In this document: piece after piece, positions 15,879-25,202 of the stretch | Numbering within the stretch: the first letter of the stretch is position 1 | Layout: every line of letters begins with the position of its first letter | Origin: Salinisphaera japonica YTM-1 | GTDB lineage: Bacteria > Pseudomonadota > Gammaproteobacteria > Nevskiales > Salinisphaeraceae | Direction of reading: 5' to 3' | Length of the DNA: 43,523 nt | Assembly (NCBI RefSeq): GCF_003788585.1 | Contig: NZ_AYKG01000025.1 | Coordinates: 1-43,523 of the forward strand | The notes under the pieces: model-generated | Told to the model about the DNA's origin: nothing | The model's input: only the letters and a program-made list of their open reading frames with translations | Databases searched by the model: none | Position numbers and translations under genes: made by a program

Positions 15879-17497
15879 CACCCACGGAGATACGCTGGGC
15901 CGGCGATCACGCCCGGCTGCTGGTCTGCGAATCGCTGGACGCCGTGCTGGCCGTCAACGCTTATCTAACGGCCCAGCCTCTAGCCGGGCAGACCGATCTT
16001 GTGCCTGCCGCGACCACGCTGCTGGTGTCTTTCGATACCGCAGGGCATGCCCGAGAGGCCGGCGAAACACTCGTGCAGATTGATGCACCGCCGGTCACAC
16101 AAAATGCCGGGCGCGATATCACGATCGACGTGGTCTACGACGGCGCCGATCTGGCCGATGTGGCCGAGCACACCGGGCTGTCGATTGACGCCGTGATCGC
16201 CGCGCATACCGGCCAACGCTGGCGTGCGGCGTTTGGCGGCTTCGCACCGGGTTTTTTCTACATGATCGGCGAGAACACGCAACTACGGGTGCCACGCCGC
16301 GCGTCACCGCGTACCCGTGTGCCGGCCGGCGCGGTCGGCCTGGCGGGGATGTTCTCGGCGGTCTATCCCAAAGCCTCACCCGGCGGTTGGCAGCTTATCG
16401 GGCGCACCGATGCCCGGCTGTGGGATCTGGCCCGCGAGCGCCCGGCCCTGCTGCAACCCGGCGATATGATTCGCTATCGCGCGGTTGAGGCGCTGACCGT
16501 CGATGACCCGGCCGCCGACAAGATAGCCGCCGCCGAAAACACACCATCAAGAACGCCCACCGCGCTGGAGATCATCTCGCCCGGCCCGCAATCGTTGGTT
16601 CAGGATCTGGGCCGTCCCGGCCATGCCCATATCGGCGTGTCGGCCTCGGGCGCGGCCGACCGGGCCGCGGCCCGACAGGCCAACCGGCTCGTCGGCAATT
16701 CACCCGAGAAAGCGCTGATCGAAACATTACAAGGCGGGCTGGCCGTACGCGCCCACGGGGATACGGTCATCGCCCTGTCCGGCGCCCCCGGCCAGCCATC
16801 GATCGACAGCCCGCGCGGCAACCGCTACCCACGGCCGGGCCAGCCATTCGCCCTGCACGACAGCGAGACATTGCGTCTGGCCCCGCCCGCGGCGGGCTTG
16901 CGCACCTATCTGGCGGTGCGCGGCGGGCTGGCGATCACGCCGGTTCTGGGCAGCCGGGCCCGTGACACGCTGGCCGGGCTCGGGCCGGCTCCGCTAGCCG
17001 CCGGCGACCGGCTGGCGATCGCGCCGCCCCGGCCAGGTCAGGCCGTGGGCCAACCGGAGCCGGCGACGTTCACCCCTGCCGATGGCCCGGCCACGCTGGG
17101 CATCGTGCTTGGCCCACGAGAGGACTGGTTCGACGCGGCCAGCCGTCGGCGTCTGCTCGACACCACCTGGCAGATCAGCCCGGACTCGGATCGTGTCGGC
17201 CTACGGCTTGTGCCGGCTGACGACAATGCCGCATCGACCCCGCCGCTAACACGTGCCATCGATGACGAGTTACCCAGCGAAGGCTGTGTGCCCGGCGCCC
17301 TGCAGGTGCCGCCCGCCGGCGCGCCCATTCTGTTCCTGCGCGATCACCCGGTCACCGGTGGCTACCCGGTCATCGCCGTGGTCGTGCGGGCTGATATCGA
17401 CCGGGCCGCCCAGCTCGCACCGGGTGATCGTCTGTGTTTCATCGCGATTGACCCGGCAACTGATCCTGCCGCCGAAGACGACGAGGCCGCGCCATGA
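15875..17497 (+). CDS. pxpBC: Fused 5-oxoprolinase subunits B and C (PxpB-PxpC; KipI-KipA)
   Basis: A 540-residue fusion. Residues 1 to about 215 are PxpB/KipI (allophanate hydrolase subunit 1 type) with [30 protein letters not shown] and GGWQLIGRT. Residues about 228-530 are PxpC/KipA with [33 protein letters not shown] and the late [17 protein letters not shown] and [12 protein letters not shown] motifs. With PxpA this makes the 5-oxoprolinase. The two subunits are usually separate genes, so this is a true fusion with a short linker. The gene overlaps both neighbours by 4 bases. The urea carboxylase carboxyltransferase region is built from the same two domain types. Confidence 0.94.
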   Translation: MTPTEIRWAGDHARLLVCESLDAVLAVNAYLTAQPLAGQTDLVPAATTLLVSFDTAGHAREAGETLVQIDAPPVTQNAGRDITIDVVYDGADLADVAEHTGLSIDAVIAAHTGQRWRAAFGGFAPGFFYMIGENTQLRVPRRASPRTRVPAGAVGLAGMFSAVYPKASPGGWQLIGRTDARLWDLARERPALLQPGDMIRYRAVEALTVDDPAADKIAAAENTPSRTPTALEIISPGPQSLVQDLGRPGHAHIGVSASGAADRAAARQANRLVGNSPEKALIETLQGGLAVRAHGDTVIALSGAPGQPSIDSPRGNRYPRPGQPFALHDSETLRLAPPAAGLRTYLAVRGGLAITPVLGSRARDTLAGLGPAPLAAGDRLAIAPPRPGQAVGQPEPATFTPADGPATLGIVLGPREDWFDAASRRRLLDTTWQISPDSDRVGLRLVPADDNAASTPPLTRAIDDELPSEGCVPGALQVPPAGAPILFLRDHPVTGGYPVIAVVVRADIDRAAQLAPGDRLCFIAIDPATDPAAEDDEAAP

Positions 17498-19233
17498 ATA
17501 CCGTGCTCATCGCCAATCGCGGCGAAATCGCCGTGCGCATCATCCGCGCGGTACGCGACATGGGGCTGGCCAGCGTGGCGGTTTATGCCGATAGCGATGC
17601 CGATGCGCTACATGTACGCCTGGCCGACACGGCCTATGCGCTGGACGGCACGGCCAGCGACGAGACGTATCTAGACGGCGACAAGCTCATCGCGATCGCC
17701 CAGCGCGCGGGCGCTGATGCGGTGCACCCGGGCTACGGCTTTCTCTCTGAAAACGCGGATTTCGCCCGTGCGGTCATCGCGGCCGGGCTGACCTGGATCG
17801 GCCCGTCGCCCGAGGCCATCGAAGCCCTGGGCAACAAGCTCACCGCGCGCGAGATCGCCACACGCGTCGGCGCGCCGCTGGCCCCCGGCACGCATGAACC
17901 GGTCGAAAACGCGGCGGCCGTCGAAGCATTTGCCGAAGAGCACGGCCTGCCGATCATCATCAAGGCCGCCCACGGCGGCGGCGGGCGCGGCATGAAGATC
18001 GTGCATGAAGCACGTGATATCGCCGATGCCTTTGATTCCGCCGTGCGCGAGGCCAAGGCCGCCTTCGGCCGCGGCGAATGCTTTGTAGAGCGGTTTCTCC
18101 ACACCCCGCGCCACGTCGAGGCGCAGATCCTCGCCGATGCCCACGGCCACATCATCGTAGCCGGCACGCGCGACTGCTCGTTGCAGCGGCGTAATCAAAA
18201 GCTCGTCGAAGAAGCACCGGCCCCGTTTCTCACCGACGACCAGCGCCAGCGTATCCACGACTCGGCGAAGGCCATCTGTCGCGAGGCCGGCTATACCAGT
18301 GCGGCCACCGTGGAATATCTCGTCGCCCCCGACGGGCTGATCTCGTTCTTGGAGGTCAATACACGCCTCCAGGTCGAGCACCCTGTTACCGAGGCGACGA
18401 GCGGGCTCGATATCGTCGCCGAACAGCTCCGTATCGCCGATGGCTTGCCGCTTAGCGTCACGCACGACCCGCCGGCCACCGGCCACGCCATCGAGTTCCG
18501 GCTGAACGCCGAAGACCCGGCCCGCGGCTTTCTGCCGTTTCCCGGCACCATCACACGCTTCGAGGCCCCCACGGGGCCCGGCATTCGCGTGGACAGCGGT
18601 ATCGCCTCTGGCGGGCAGGTGCCCGAACACTTCGACTCGCTCATCGCCAAGCTCATCGTGCACGGCGCCACTCGTGCGCAAGCCATACGCCGTGCCCGCA
18701 GCGCCCTGGCCGAGCTGGCCATCGAAGGCGTGCCCACGGTCGCGCCCTTTCATCAGGCCGTGCTCGACGAACCGGCCTTCGTGGATGAGTCTGCGTTCGC
18801 GGTCCATACCCACTGGATCGAGACCGCATTCAGCCAAACACTAGCGGCCTCGCCGTATCTGGCCCAGGCCACACCGGATGATAGGCGCCAACGCTTCACC
18901 ATCGAGCTCGACGGCAAAGCCGTACAGCTGGGCCTGCCGGCCCGCCTGTTCGCGGCAGCCCATGACGCAAACAGCAATAGCGTCGGCGCGGCAACCTCAG
19001 CCGATGACAACGAGGCCGAGACAAGCGCCATCGTTGCCTCGATCAACGGCCGGCTCGTCAAATGGCAGGTCGAAGACAGTACCGATATTGCCGAAGGCGA
19101 CACCGTGGCCGTGCTCGAAGCCATGAAGATGGAAACCGAAGTCACGGCCCACCGCGCCGGGCGTATCACCTGCGGCAGCCAGGCCGCAGGTGATACGGTC
19201 GCCCAAGGCGACATCCTTGGCCGAATCGACTGA
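17494..19233 (+). CDS. Biotin carboxylase fused to biotin carrier domain (AccC-AccB type)
   Basis: The 579-residue protein has a biotin carboxylase module (about 1-450): N-terminal [21 protein letters not shown]-grasp glycine loop HGGGGRGMK near 160, and [14 protein letters not shown] with its catalytic Arg/Glu. A biotinyl domain follows (about 505-579) with EAMKMET, Lys545 being the biotin site. No carboxyltransferase gene is nearby; instead the gene is coupled to pxpA-pxpBC. This points to an ATP- and biotin-dependent step in the 5-oxoproline operon, or to a urea-carboxylase-like enzyme split over genes. A normal acyl-CoA carboxylase alpha subunit is less likely from the context. Confidence 0.93.
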   Translation: MNTVLIANRGEIAVRIIRAVRDMGLASVAVYADSDADALHVRLADTAYALDGTASDETYLDGDKLIAIAQRAGADAVHPGYGFLSENADFARAVIAAGLTWIGPSPEAIEALGNKLTAREIATRVGAPLAPGTHEPVENAAAVEAFAEEHGLPIIIKAAHGGGGRGMKIVHEARDIADAFDSAVREAKAAFGRGECFVERFLHTPRHVEAQILADAHGHIIVAGTRDCSLQRRNQKLVEEAPAPFLTDDQRQRIHDSAKAICREAGYTSAATVEYLVAPDGLISFLEVNTRLQVEHPVTEATSGLDIVAEQLRIADGLPLSVTHDPPATGHAIEFRLNAEDPARGFLPFPGTITRFEAPTGPGIRVDSGIASGGQVPEHFDSLIAKLIVHGATRAQAIRRARSALAELAIEGVPTVAPFHQAVLDEPAFVDESAFAVHTHWIETAFSQTLAASPYLAQATPDDRRQRFTIELDGKAVQLGLPARLFAAAHDANSNSVGAATSADDNEAETSAIVASINGRLVKWQVEDSTDIAEGDTVAVLEAMKMETEVTAHRAGRITCGSQAAGDTVAQGDILGRID

Positions 19234-19449
19234 TTACCGCTTATCGCGCAGCGCGGGCGTCTGCGCACCTGGTGTGAAAACGAATACTTTCTCGCGCCGC
19301 GCACGCAAGTTACTGTCTCGCCACCGGGTTTAGGTATTCCCAGGCAAACGTCCGCCACAGCGCTATTGCGCTCTCCAAACAATATTTTCTAGGTTGAAGC
19401 TGCGCCGCGTGGGAGCGGCCGAAATCAACCTGAACACATTGGGGGACCC

Positions 19450-19716
19450 ATGAAGAAACTACTGCTTGCACTCGCCGTCGCCTTGACGCTCATCTCCGGC
19501 GCGGCCGCCGCGGCTATCAACGTCAACACCGCCGGTGCCGACGAACTGGCTCAGCTCGACGGTATCGGCGAAGTCAAAGCCGCCGCCATCGTCGAAGACC
19601 GCGAAGCCAACGGCGACTACACCGCGCTCAACGATATGACCCGCGTGACTGGCATCGGCAACAAGACCGTCGACGGCCTGCGTGAAGAGGCCACGGTCAG
19701 CGATTCGGCCGAGTAG
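19450..19716 (+). CDS. comEA: Small exported ComEA-like helix-hairpin-helix protein
   Basis: An 88-residue protein with a signal peptide (MKKLLLALAVALTLISGAAAAA) and a ComEA-type tandem helix-hairpin-helix domain: INVNTAGADELAQLDGIG and MTRVTGIGNKTVDGL. Periplasmic proteins of this kind bind double-stranded DNA and help natural transformation. It is preceded by a strong GGGGGA ribosome site and stands alone. Confidence 0.9.
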   Translation: MKKLLLALAVALTLISGAAAAAINVNTAGADELAQLDGIGEVKAAAIVEDREANGDYTALNDMTRVTGIGNKTVDGLREEATVSDSAE

Positions 19717-19738
19717 ATCGAACGGCGCTAAATCTCAA

Positions 19739-19774
19739 GAACCGAATGCACCGCTAATATGGTGTATTCGGTTC
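19739..19774. terminator. Bidirectional hairpin between comEA-like gene and its convergent neighbour
   Basis: A 14-bp stem (GAACCGAATGCACC against GGTGTATTCGGTTC, one G-U pair) with an 8-base loop sits between two converging genes. It is AT-richer than its surroundings and suits a shared terminator, though no long T-run follows. Confidence 0.55.
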
Positions 19775-19778
19775 GCGA

Positions 19779-20438
19779 TCAGCCGATCGCCTGCGACAGA
19801 TCCCGCCCGCCAATGGATAGCGAGGCTGTCTTGATCGCACCGTGTTGGCCCGAGGCCGGCCCGATGGTCTCGATGTCGCCGTGCGTATCAAAGATCACGC
19901 AGGCCCCCGGCTCGTAGAAGAATCGATAGACCGTGATATCGCCCCAGAACTCGAGCCGTCCGGCATGACTGCGGTAATGGGCGACGACGATGTCTCGGGC
20001 TTGATGAATCTGGCCTACGGCCGACAGATCGCGTAGACCACGCGGCAGATGGATCCGTCGCTGGCACTCAAGCATGGCCAGAACGAACAAAGGCTGCGCA
20101 CTACGTCGAAAATTCGTGTCCACCGCAATATAGGGCGCGAACGTACGCCGGTGCGCCGCGGTTGTTTCCATCGCCCTGAGCCCGGCCTCGTAATCGGACG
20201 CCAACATACCCAGCGCCTCACATAGCGCACGCACGAATCCACGAGCGTCGTAACGAAAATCGAAACCACCGGCCTCCAGGCCCAACAGATCATCGGCCAG
20301 TACGGCACGCAGGCGTGCCCGGCGCTCGGCAGTGACGCGTCGATACCCCATCGCCTGCAACAGCGCGTCCCCACTTCGACCGGCCGCAGCCACGCGGATA
20401 CAGCGACGCAGATTGGCAACATCATCTCGGCAGGTCAT
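19779..20438 (-). CDS. Hypothetical protein, unrecognised
   Basis: I do not recognise this 219-residue protein. It is Arg-rich, with a Cys-containing N-terminus (MTCRDDVANLRRCIRV) and probably helical in its first half; the second half looks like a mixed alpha/beta domain (IAVDTNFRRSAQPLF, ECQRRIHLP, EFWGDITVYRFFYEPGACVIFDTHG). No signal peptide or membrane helix. I chose ATG 20438 because GAGGG lies 6-10 bases upstream; a longer in-frame start at 20474 exists. It lies at the left edge of the accessory island, and one copy of the island 21-bp operator is centred about 70 bases upstream. Confidence 0.65.
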   Translation of the reverse strand: MTCRDDVANLRRCIRVAAAGRSGDALLQAMGYRRVTAERRARLRAVLADDLLGLEAGGFDFRYDARGFVRALCEALGMLASDYEAGLRAMETTAAHRRTFAPYIAVDTNFRRSAQPLFVLAMLECQRRIHLPRGLRDLSAVGQIHQARDIVVAHYRSHAGRLEFWGDITVYRFFYEPGACVIFDTHGDIETIGPASGQHGAIKTASLSIGGRDLSQAIG

Positions 20439-20495
20439 ACAACGCCCTCGATGCAAGTAACCGTTTTGTCTCAATACATTGATTGAGCCATCGCG

Positions 20496-20516
20496 GTGCG
20501 ACGAATCGTGTCGTAT
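20496..20516 (+). promoter_or_regulatory. Island operator, copy 1
   Basis: This 21-bp site matches the copy at 23896 at 18 of 21 positions (TGCGAC, then AATCGTGTCG, shared). It lies between the unknown minus-strand gene (start 20438) and the decayed helicase fragment. No good -35 is visible here, so the site could be active for the minus gene or be a relic. Confidence 0.6.
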
Positions 20517-20617
20517 CCAATCGCCGGACCACCGTAAAACCTGACCTTGCGCTCAACGTGGACTTGGCCGGCGAGCACTGCTTGACTGGCCGTGGGGTAG
20601 TAAAGGGGAATAACGAT

Positions 20618-20878
20618 GTGGCACAACTCATATCTCGCCACACCCACGGCGCGCTGCGCTTTGACAGTGTGCTGCGCTTCAAGGGCGGTCAGGCGCCGGC
20701 GGTGATTCTGATCGACGTGGAGGCCGCCGTCTGGGCACACGGCACAACCACGCCGGTGCTCTACTGCGGCATGACACGGGCCAGCCTGCGACTGGACCTG
20801 TTCGTGGCGGCCGACAGCCCGATCGCCGGCCCCCTACGTCGCGCCGAGCCCGTCGACGCGCTGATAGACAGCGCGTAG
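20618..20878 (+). pseudogene. C-terminal fragment of a UvrD/Rep-like superfamily I helicase
   Basis: About 86 codons resemble only the last part of a superfamily I DNA helicase: HTHGALRFDSVLRFKGGQAPAVILIDVE corresponds to the motif V region in which an RFKG-Q/E-A-P-stretch is usual, and VLYCGMTRASLRLDL to motif VI (LYVAMTRA-R). Nothing upstream encodes Walker A, Walker B or motifs III-IV, so this is a truncated remnant. A ribosome site (AAGGGGAA) and ATG/GTG precede it, so a small peptide could still be made. It sits next to another decayed gene. Confidence 0.6.
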
Positions 20879-20927
20879 CGATCGCGCCTGCCGATGATCG
20901 GCAATTGTTTGCGGCCGGCACCAGCCA

Positions 20928-21437
20928 TCAAGGCGATTGCGTGATGAGAACCGCCGAAACCGTCGTCGGACCCGATTCATCAAGCGTGACATCGGTCGCG
21001 ATCATCTCAATATCGTCCGCATCGATGAAATCGTCCATCGCGCCGATCAATGACTGAAACTCCAAAATACCAATACCGTGGCCACGCACGACACAGCGCA
21101 GGCCACGAACACGCGGGCCGGTCGCGGCATCGCACGGCTCAAACGACCGGACACGACCGTCGACGCTGCCTCCAGCGGCATGCCGGCCGACAGCACAACG
21201 TGGGCGAACAGTACAGTCGACGCGTGGCAGAGCACGCGACGATTATCTGCCAGATCCACGCCGACGAGCCCGCCGCAGACATGTCTCGGTACACGTTTTC
21301 CCAAAGCGTATCGAGCTGCGCGACAAGCGCCACCCGCCAATCAGGCACCACACTCTCTTGGTAGGCGCCCAGGCTGCCAAAGCTGATCTATCGTCATCGC
21401 CAATCGCTGTGTTCGGGTATACAAACGCGAACGCCAT
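20928..21437 (-). pseudogene. Frameshifted hypothetical gene
   Basis: Protein-like sequence continues on the minus strand but hops frames about three times. Pieces in order: MAFAFVYPNTAIGDDD from 21437; SLGAYQESVVPDWRVALVAQ and DTLWENVYRDMSAAG; VGVDLADNRRV; then a long open stretch with LPRVDCTVRPRCAVG, GLRCVVRGHGIGILEFQSL, GAMDDFIDADDIEMIATDVT and SAVLITQSP ending at TGA 20928-20930. The last piece looks like a real acidic C-terminus. I do not recognise the family. Either a decaying gene or several assembly errors could explain the pattern. Confidence 0.4.
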
Positions 21438-21533
21438 CTCTGGATCGATCGCAGCGCGTTAAAAGCAGGCGTGATCTCGTTGCCTGGGCCGATACGCCGC
21501 CATGAAACGGCAACAGGCCTTGGCCGTATAAAA

Positions 21534-21575
21534 CCGCAAGTAAAGGCCGGCATGAAAGCCGGCCTATACTTGCGG
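21534..21575 (-). terminator. Strong hairpin terminator of the PKD lipoprotein gene
   Basis: An 18-bp stem with one mismatch (inner arms AGGCCGGC and GCCGGCCT, outer arms CCGCAAGTA and TACTTGCGG) and a 6-base loop lies about 20 bases past the stop. On the minus strand it is followed by TTTTAT. A smaller hairpin (GATAGCGG-N4-CCGCTATC) sits between it and the stop codon. Confidence 0.75.
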
Positions 21576-21593
21576 ATAGCGGAACACCGCTAT

Positions 21594-23831
21594 CTAGTTA
21601 CAGGCTGCCTGATAATTGGCCACGAAAGTATCCCCGGTTTCGGCGATCTCAAACGCATAACGCACGCCGATCTGGCGCCCCCGTGTGGGTGTGATGTCCA
21701 GACTGAAGGTGACGCTCTGCCCGGCACGAATGGTCTGGCCATCGCGCAGCCCGCCAAAGCTGGGCGTGCCCCCGGCCGCACTCGTGCTACTCGTCTTAAC
21801 CGCTTCTAGGTTGCGGATCGTGAAGTCGCCGTTGGTGGCCGTGAGGCGATATACGCCAAGCTCGCAAAAGGCAGCTGTCGTGCGAGTCGCGCTTGCACCG
21901 CTCACCTGATACGGCAGGTTGCGACTCTCAAAGCCGTCGAAAACATCATCTTCAGCCAACTGAATATCCGGCGTAACGGCGGTGACACGAACCGTATCCG
22001 TGGCGTCCTCGCCCTGACCGTCGGAGACTGTTAGCCGTACGACATAATCACCGCCGGCATCAGGCGTGAACGACGGATTGGCCGTGTCTGCATCCGTAAG
22101 CGAGCCCGCGGCCGCGGCCGGGCGGGACTGGAATGACCATTCATAGCTCAACGCATCGTTATCAGCGTCCTGGCTGGCCGTGCCGTCCAGGTTGACGCGC
22201 TCGCCGGTCACCACTTGGCGATCGTTGCCCGCATCGGCTGTCGGCGCGCTGTTGGGCGTCGCCGCGGTGATTTGAACGCGATCGGCCTGGCTGTCCAGTT
22301 CCCCGTCGTTGACCACCAGCTCAAAGACATAGACCCCGTCAACGTCCGGTGTGAATGCGGCCTGAGCCATCGCTGCGTTCACCAGCGCTGTCTCGCTGGC
22401 CGGCGGCATACTGACCACGTGCCAGTCGTAGCTCAGCATGTCGTCGTTGGCGTCCGAGCTGGTCGAGCCGTCCAGCGTGACCATCACGCCGGTTTTAACG
22501 CTGTCGTCGGCCCCTGCGTCCGCGACCGGTGCCACGTTGGCCTCAGCCGCGGTGACGGTCACGGTCTCGGCAGCGCTATCAGCCTGGCCGTCGTTCACGA
22601 CCAGGCGCAGGACATAATCGCCGGCCGCATCCGGCGTGAAGTTCGGCGATACGCTGTTGCCACCCACCAGATCGACCTGGCTATCGTCAGGCATCGACGT
22701 AAAGACCCAGTCGTAGGTCAACATGTCGCCATCGGCATCGTCGCTGTTGCTGGCATCCAGTGATACCGCATCACCCACGGTGACTTGTTCATCGTCACCG
22801 GCGGCAGCCGTTGGGCGTGCATTGGCCTGGGCCGCCGTGATCGCGACCGTGTCGGGCGCGCTGTCGGCCTCACCGTCGCTTGTGACCAGCTGCACGACAT
22901 AATCACCGGCCACATCCGGCGTGAACTCGGGCGCGACCGTGTCGGTGGCCGACAGGCTGGCATCGGCCCCGTCCGGACGCGACACGAACGACCAGGCATA
23001 CGATAGCGGGTCGCCGTCGGCATCACGGCTGTCGCTGCCGTCTAGGGCCACCGGCTCACCGGCCACTACATCCCGATCGGCGCCGGCATCGGCCACCGGC
23101 GCACTGTTGGCCGCGGCCACCGTCACGGTCACCGAATCGGCTTCGCTGTCCAGATTGGCGTCGTTGACGGTCAATGCGGCCGTGTATGTACCGGCCACGT
23201 CGGGCGTGAACATGGGCTGCACCGTATCGGCGCCGGCCAGTGTCGCCGTGCTCGCATCCGGGCGTGTCGTCAACGTCCAGGCATAGGTCAGCGTATCCGC
23301 ATCGGCATCGCTGCTGGCACTGCCGTCGAGCGTCACCGATTGGCCGGCGGTCGCGTTGATGTCGTCGCCGGCGTTGGCCACCGGCGCGCTGTTGGCCGTG
23401 GCGGCGGTGACGATGACGCTATCGGCCTCGCTTTCAGCCGCGCCGTCGTCCACGACCAGCCTGGCTTCGTAACGCCCGGCCTGGTCCGCCGTGAATGTCG
23501 GTTTGGCCGCCTCCGTATCAGATAGCGTGGCCTGGCTATCAGCGGGCGTGGTCAGCGTCCAGGCGTAATCCAGCATGTCATCGTCGGCGTCCCGGCTGGC
23601 CGAGCCGTCGAGCGTGACCGTGGCGCCGGTCTTCACGTTCTGCGCGGTGCCGGCCACGGCCACCGGCGGTGTGTTGTCGGCCGGCGCAGACGGTGCCGTC
23701 GTGTCCGGGACACTGGCCGCGTCATCGCCATCGTTATCGTCATCGCCACAGCCCGTCACCAGCAGGCCGGCCACAAGTGCGGCACAAACGCCGCCATAAA
23801 AACCGTTTCGGCTTGTTTGTCTTAACGTCAT
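21594..23831 (-). CDS. Surface lipoprotein with six PKD-like repeats
   Basis: A 745-residue lipoprotein. The signal peptide ends in the lipobox LVTGC and is followed by an acidic tether (GDDDNDGDD). Residues about 53-621 are six tandem PKD/Ig-like domains of about 95 residues, each running from N-x-x-P-x-A-x-A-G through LDGS-x-S-x-DAD-D-L-Y-W to a closing D-x-V-x-ITA. The last 124 residues form a separate domain with two cysteines (FCELGVY, and AAC at the end) that may form a disulfide, plus GLRDGQTIRAGQSVTFSLDI. Such proteins work as adhesins or carbohydrate-binding stalks. The start has a GGGGGA ribosome site. It is divergent from the WYL regulator and shares its operator region. Confidence 0.88.
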   Translation of the reverse strand: MTLRQTSRNGFYGGVCAALVAGLLVTGCGDDDNDGDDAASVPDTTAPSAPADNTPPVAVAGTAQNVKTGATVTLDGSASRDADDDMLDYAWTLTTPADSQATLSDTEAAKPTFTADQAGRYEARLVVDDGAAESEADSVIVTAATANSAPVANAGDDINATAGQSVTLDGSASSDADADTLTYAWTLTTRPDASTATLAGADTVQPMFTPDVAGTYTAALTVNDANLDSEADSVTVTVAAANSAPVADAGADRDVVAGEPVALDGSDSRDADGDPLSYAWSFVSRPDGADASLSATDTVAPEFTPDVAGDYVVQLVTSDGEADSAPDTVAITAAQANARPTAAAGDDEQVTVGDAVSLDASNSDDADGDMLTYDWVFTSMPDDSQVDLVGGNSVSPNFTPDAAGDYVLRLVVNDGQADSAAETVTVTAAEANVAPVADAGADDSVKTGVMVTLDGSTSSDANDDMLSYDWHVVSMPPASETALVNAAMAQAAFTPDVDGVYVFELVVNDGELDSQADRVQITAATPNSAPTADAGNDRQVVTGERVNLDGTASQDADNDALSYEWSFQSRPAAAAGSLTDADTANPSFTPDAGGDYVVRLTVSDGQGEDATDTVRVTAVTPDIQLAEDDVFDGFESRNLPYQVSGASATRTTAAFCELGVYRLTATNGDFTIRNLEAVKTSSTSAAGGTPSFGGLRDGQTIRAGQSVTFSLDITPTRGRQIGVRYAFEIAETGDTFVANYQAACN
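21969..23675 (-). repeat. Six tandem coding repeats of about 285 bp
   Basis: The six PKD-like domains are visible as about 95-residue units repeated end to end. Units differ at many positions, so they are old duplicates, but short stretches (for example FTPDVAG-Y, ADSVTVT, SPVADAG-type starts) recur almost unchanged. Confidence 0.85.
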
Positions 23832-23895
23832 GAGTTCCCCCTTCAAGAATGAAATGCGTGCCTGCCGAAGCTGACCATGACACTCTTGCGGTGAC

Positions 23896-23916
23896 ATGCG
23901 ACAAATCGTGTCGCAT
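23896..23916 (+). promoter_or_regulatory. Island operator, copy 2, inside the WYL-gene promoter
   Basis: A perfect inverted repeat: ATGCGACA, centre AATCG, TGTCGCAT. It fills the 17-base spacer of a good plus-strand promoter candidate, GTGACA at 23891-23896 (5 of 6 to the -35 consensus) and CATAAA at 23914-23919 (4 of 6 to the -10). A repressor bound here would block the promoter, which reads toward the WYL regulator gene. It is also 65 bases upstream of the divergent PKD lipoprotein start. Confidence 0.75.
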
Positions 23917-24096
23917 AAAAGACAATCTCCATCACGCGGCTGTCGTGGCGTTGCGCCGACTCGCGCGCCGAGGCTTGTCACATCCTCGCCCCAACGCCTT
24001 TGCACTGCGCTCGCAGTGCTTTTGGACACCGCCGGCCGACAACCCGGTACACGCGATGCGACGCTGGCTGTCGAAACCAAAAGGACCATCCAAACC

Positions 24097-25137
24097 ATGA
24101 CGGACACCGTTTTCCGGCAGTGGACCATGCTGCGACATATCCCTCGCGCGCCGCAGCGTGTCACGACCAGCGCCCTCGTCACTCGCCTGGCCGACGAGGG
24201 CTTTGGCGTCACCCCGCGCACCGTGGAGCGGGACCTCGACAAACTGGCCACGTTGTTCGGTTACACCTGCGACACCGAAGGCCGCACGAATCACTGGTAC
24301 TGGCCAAAAAATTTCGGCGCCGTCGAGATCCCGGGCCTGGAGCCCAACACCGCACTCGCCTTCCGGCTGGCCGAGCAGCACCTATCGCGTCTGTTACCGC
24401 CGGCGACGCTCGATCTGCTTACCCCTTACTTCGAGCGTGCCCGTAACGTGCTGGACGCCGACAGCCAAAAACCGCTGACCCACTGGCAGAACAAGATCCG
24501 CGTCATCGGCCACGGCCCACAGCTGGCGGCGCCGACGCTGGACACCGACATCCAGCGCACCATGTATGACGCCCTGCTCCACGAGCGCCGGGTGACCGTC
24601 GACTACGCCCCGCGAAGCGACGACGCCGGCCGTATCAAACAGTACGAATTCAGCCCGCTGGGTCTGGTCTCCCGCGATGGCATGCTCTATCTCGTGGGCC
24701 CGCTGTGGGAATACGACAACGTCGTGCAACTGGCCCTGCATCGCGTGAAAACCCTCGAGCCGGTGGACAAATCGGTCTACCGCCCGGCCGATTTCAACCT
24801 CGACGATTACATCCACGCCGAGGGCGGCTTCAATTATCCGACGGGCGAAGGCACCGTCGAGCTCGTTCTACATGCCAACGAGGCGACTGGCGCCCATCTG
24901 GCCGAGCGCCCGATCAGCGACGACCAGACCATCACCGGCCGGGCGAACAGCGTGGAGATTCGCGCCTCGGTGCTGGATACCGATGCCTTGATGTGGTGGC
25001 TACTGGGGCTGGGCGACGGGATCGAGGTACTCAAACCCGAGCGCCTGCGACGGCGAATCATCGATACCTTGGAGACCACGCTTGCCCAGTACTCGCCGAC
25101 GACCGATGCCGGGGAAAACGCCTCGAATGGATCGTGA
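24097..25137 (+). CDS. WYL-domain transcriptional regulator
   Basis: The 346-residue protein has an N-terminal winged helix-turn-helix (TTSALVTRLADEGFGVTPRTVERDLDKL, residues about 25-52), a WYL domain (about 155-225; DYAPRSDDAGRIKQYEFSPLGLV, then GMLYLVGPLW, with YLV in place of WYL) and a C-terminal WCX-type extension. Proteins of this architecture (BrxR, CapW and relatives) are repressors that sense nucleic-acid damage or infection in defence islands. ATG 24097 has AAGGA upstream with a long spacing. The 21-bp inverted repeat in its own promoter, and two more in the island, are its likely binding sites by inference. Confidence 0.9.
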   Translation: MTDTVFRQWTMLRHIPRAPQRVTTSALVTRLADEGFGVTPRTVERDLDKLATLFGYTCDTEGRTNHWYWPKNFGAVEIPGLEPNTALAFRLAEQHLSRLLPPATLDLLTPYFERARNVLDADSQKPLTHWQNKIRVIGHGPQLAAPTLDTDIQRTMYDALLHERRVTVDYAPRSDDAGRIKQYEFSPLGLVSRDGMLYLVGPLWEYDNVVQLALHRVKTLEPVDKSVYRPADFNLDDYIHAEGGFNYPTGEGTVELVLHANEATGAHLAERPISDDQTITGRANSVEIRASVLDTDALMWWLLGLGDGIEVLKPERLRRRIIDTLETTLAQYSPTTDAGENASNGS

Positions 25138-25202
25138 GGGCCGCCACGGATCGCCGACGAATCAATGATGCGCCGGTCCAGACGTGATGATACAACCCGT
25201 CG

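Noticed and set aside
17671-18837. Minus-strand frame of 388 codons opposite the biotin carboxylase gene
   Set aside because: Antisense artefact; the plus strand carries intact biotin carboxylase motifs through the same bases.
21969-23675. CRISPR array or intergenic satellite
   Set aside because: The repeats are about 285 bp, diverged and in frame within one gene; they encode PKD-like domains.
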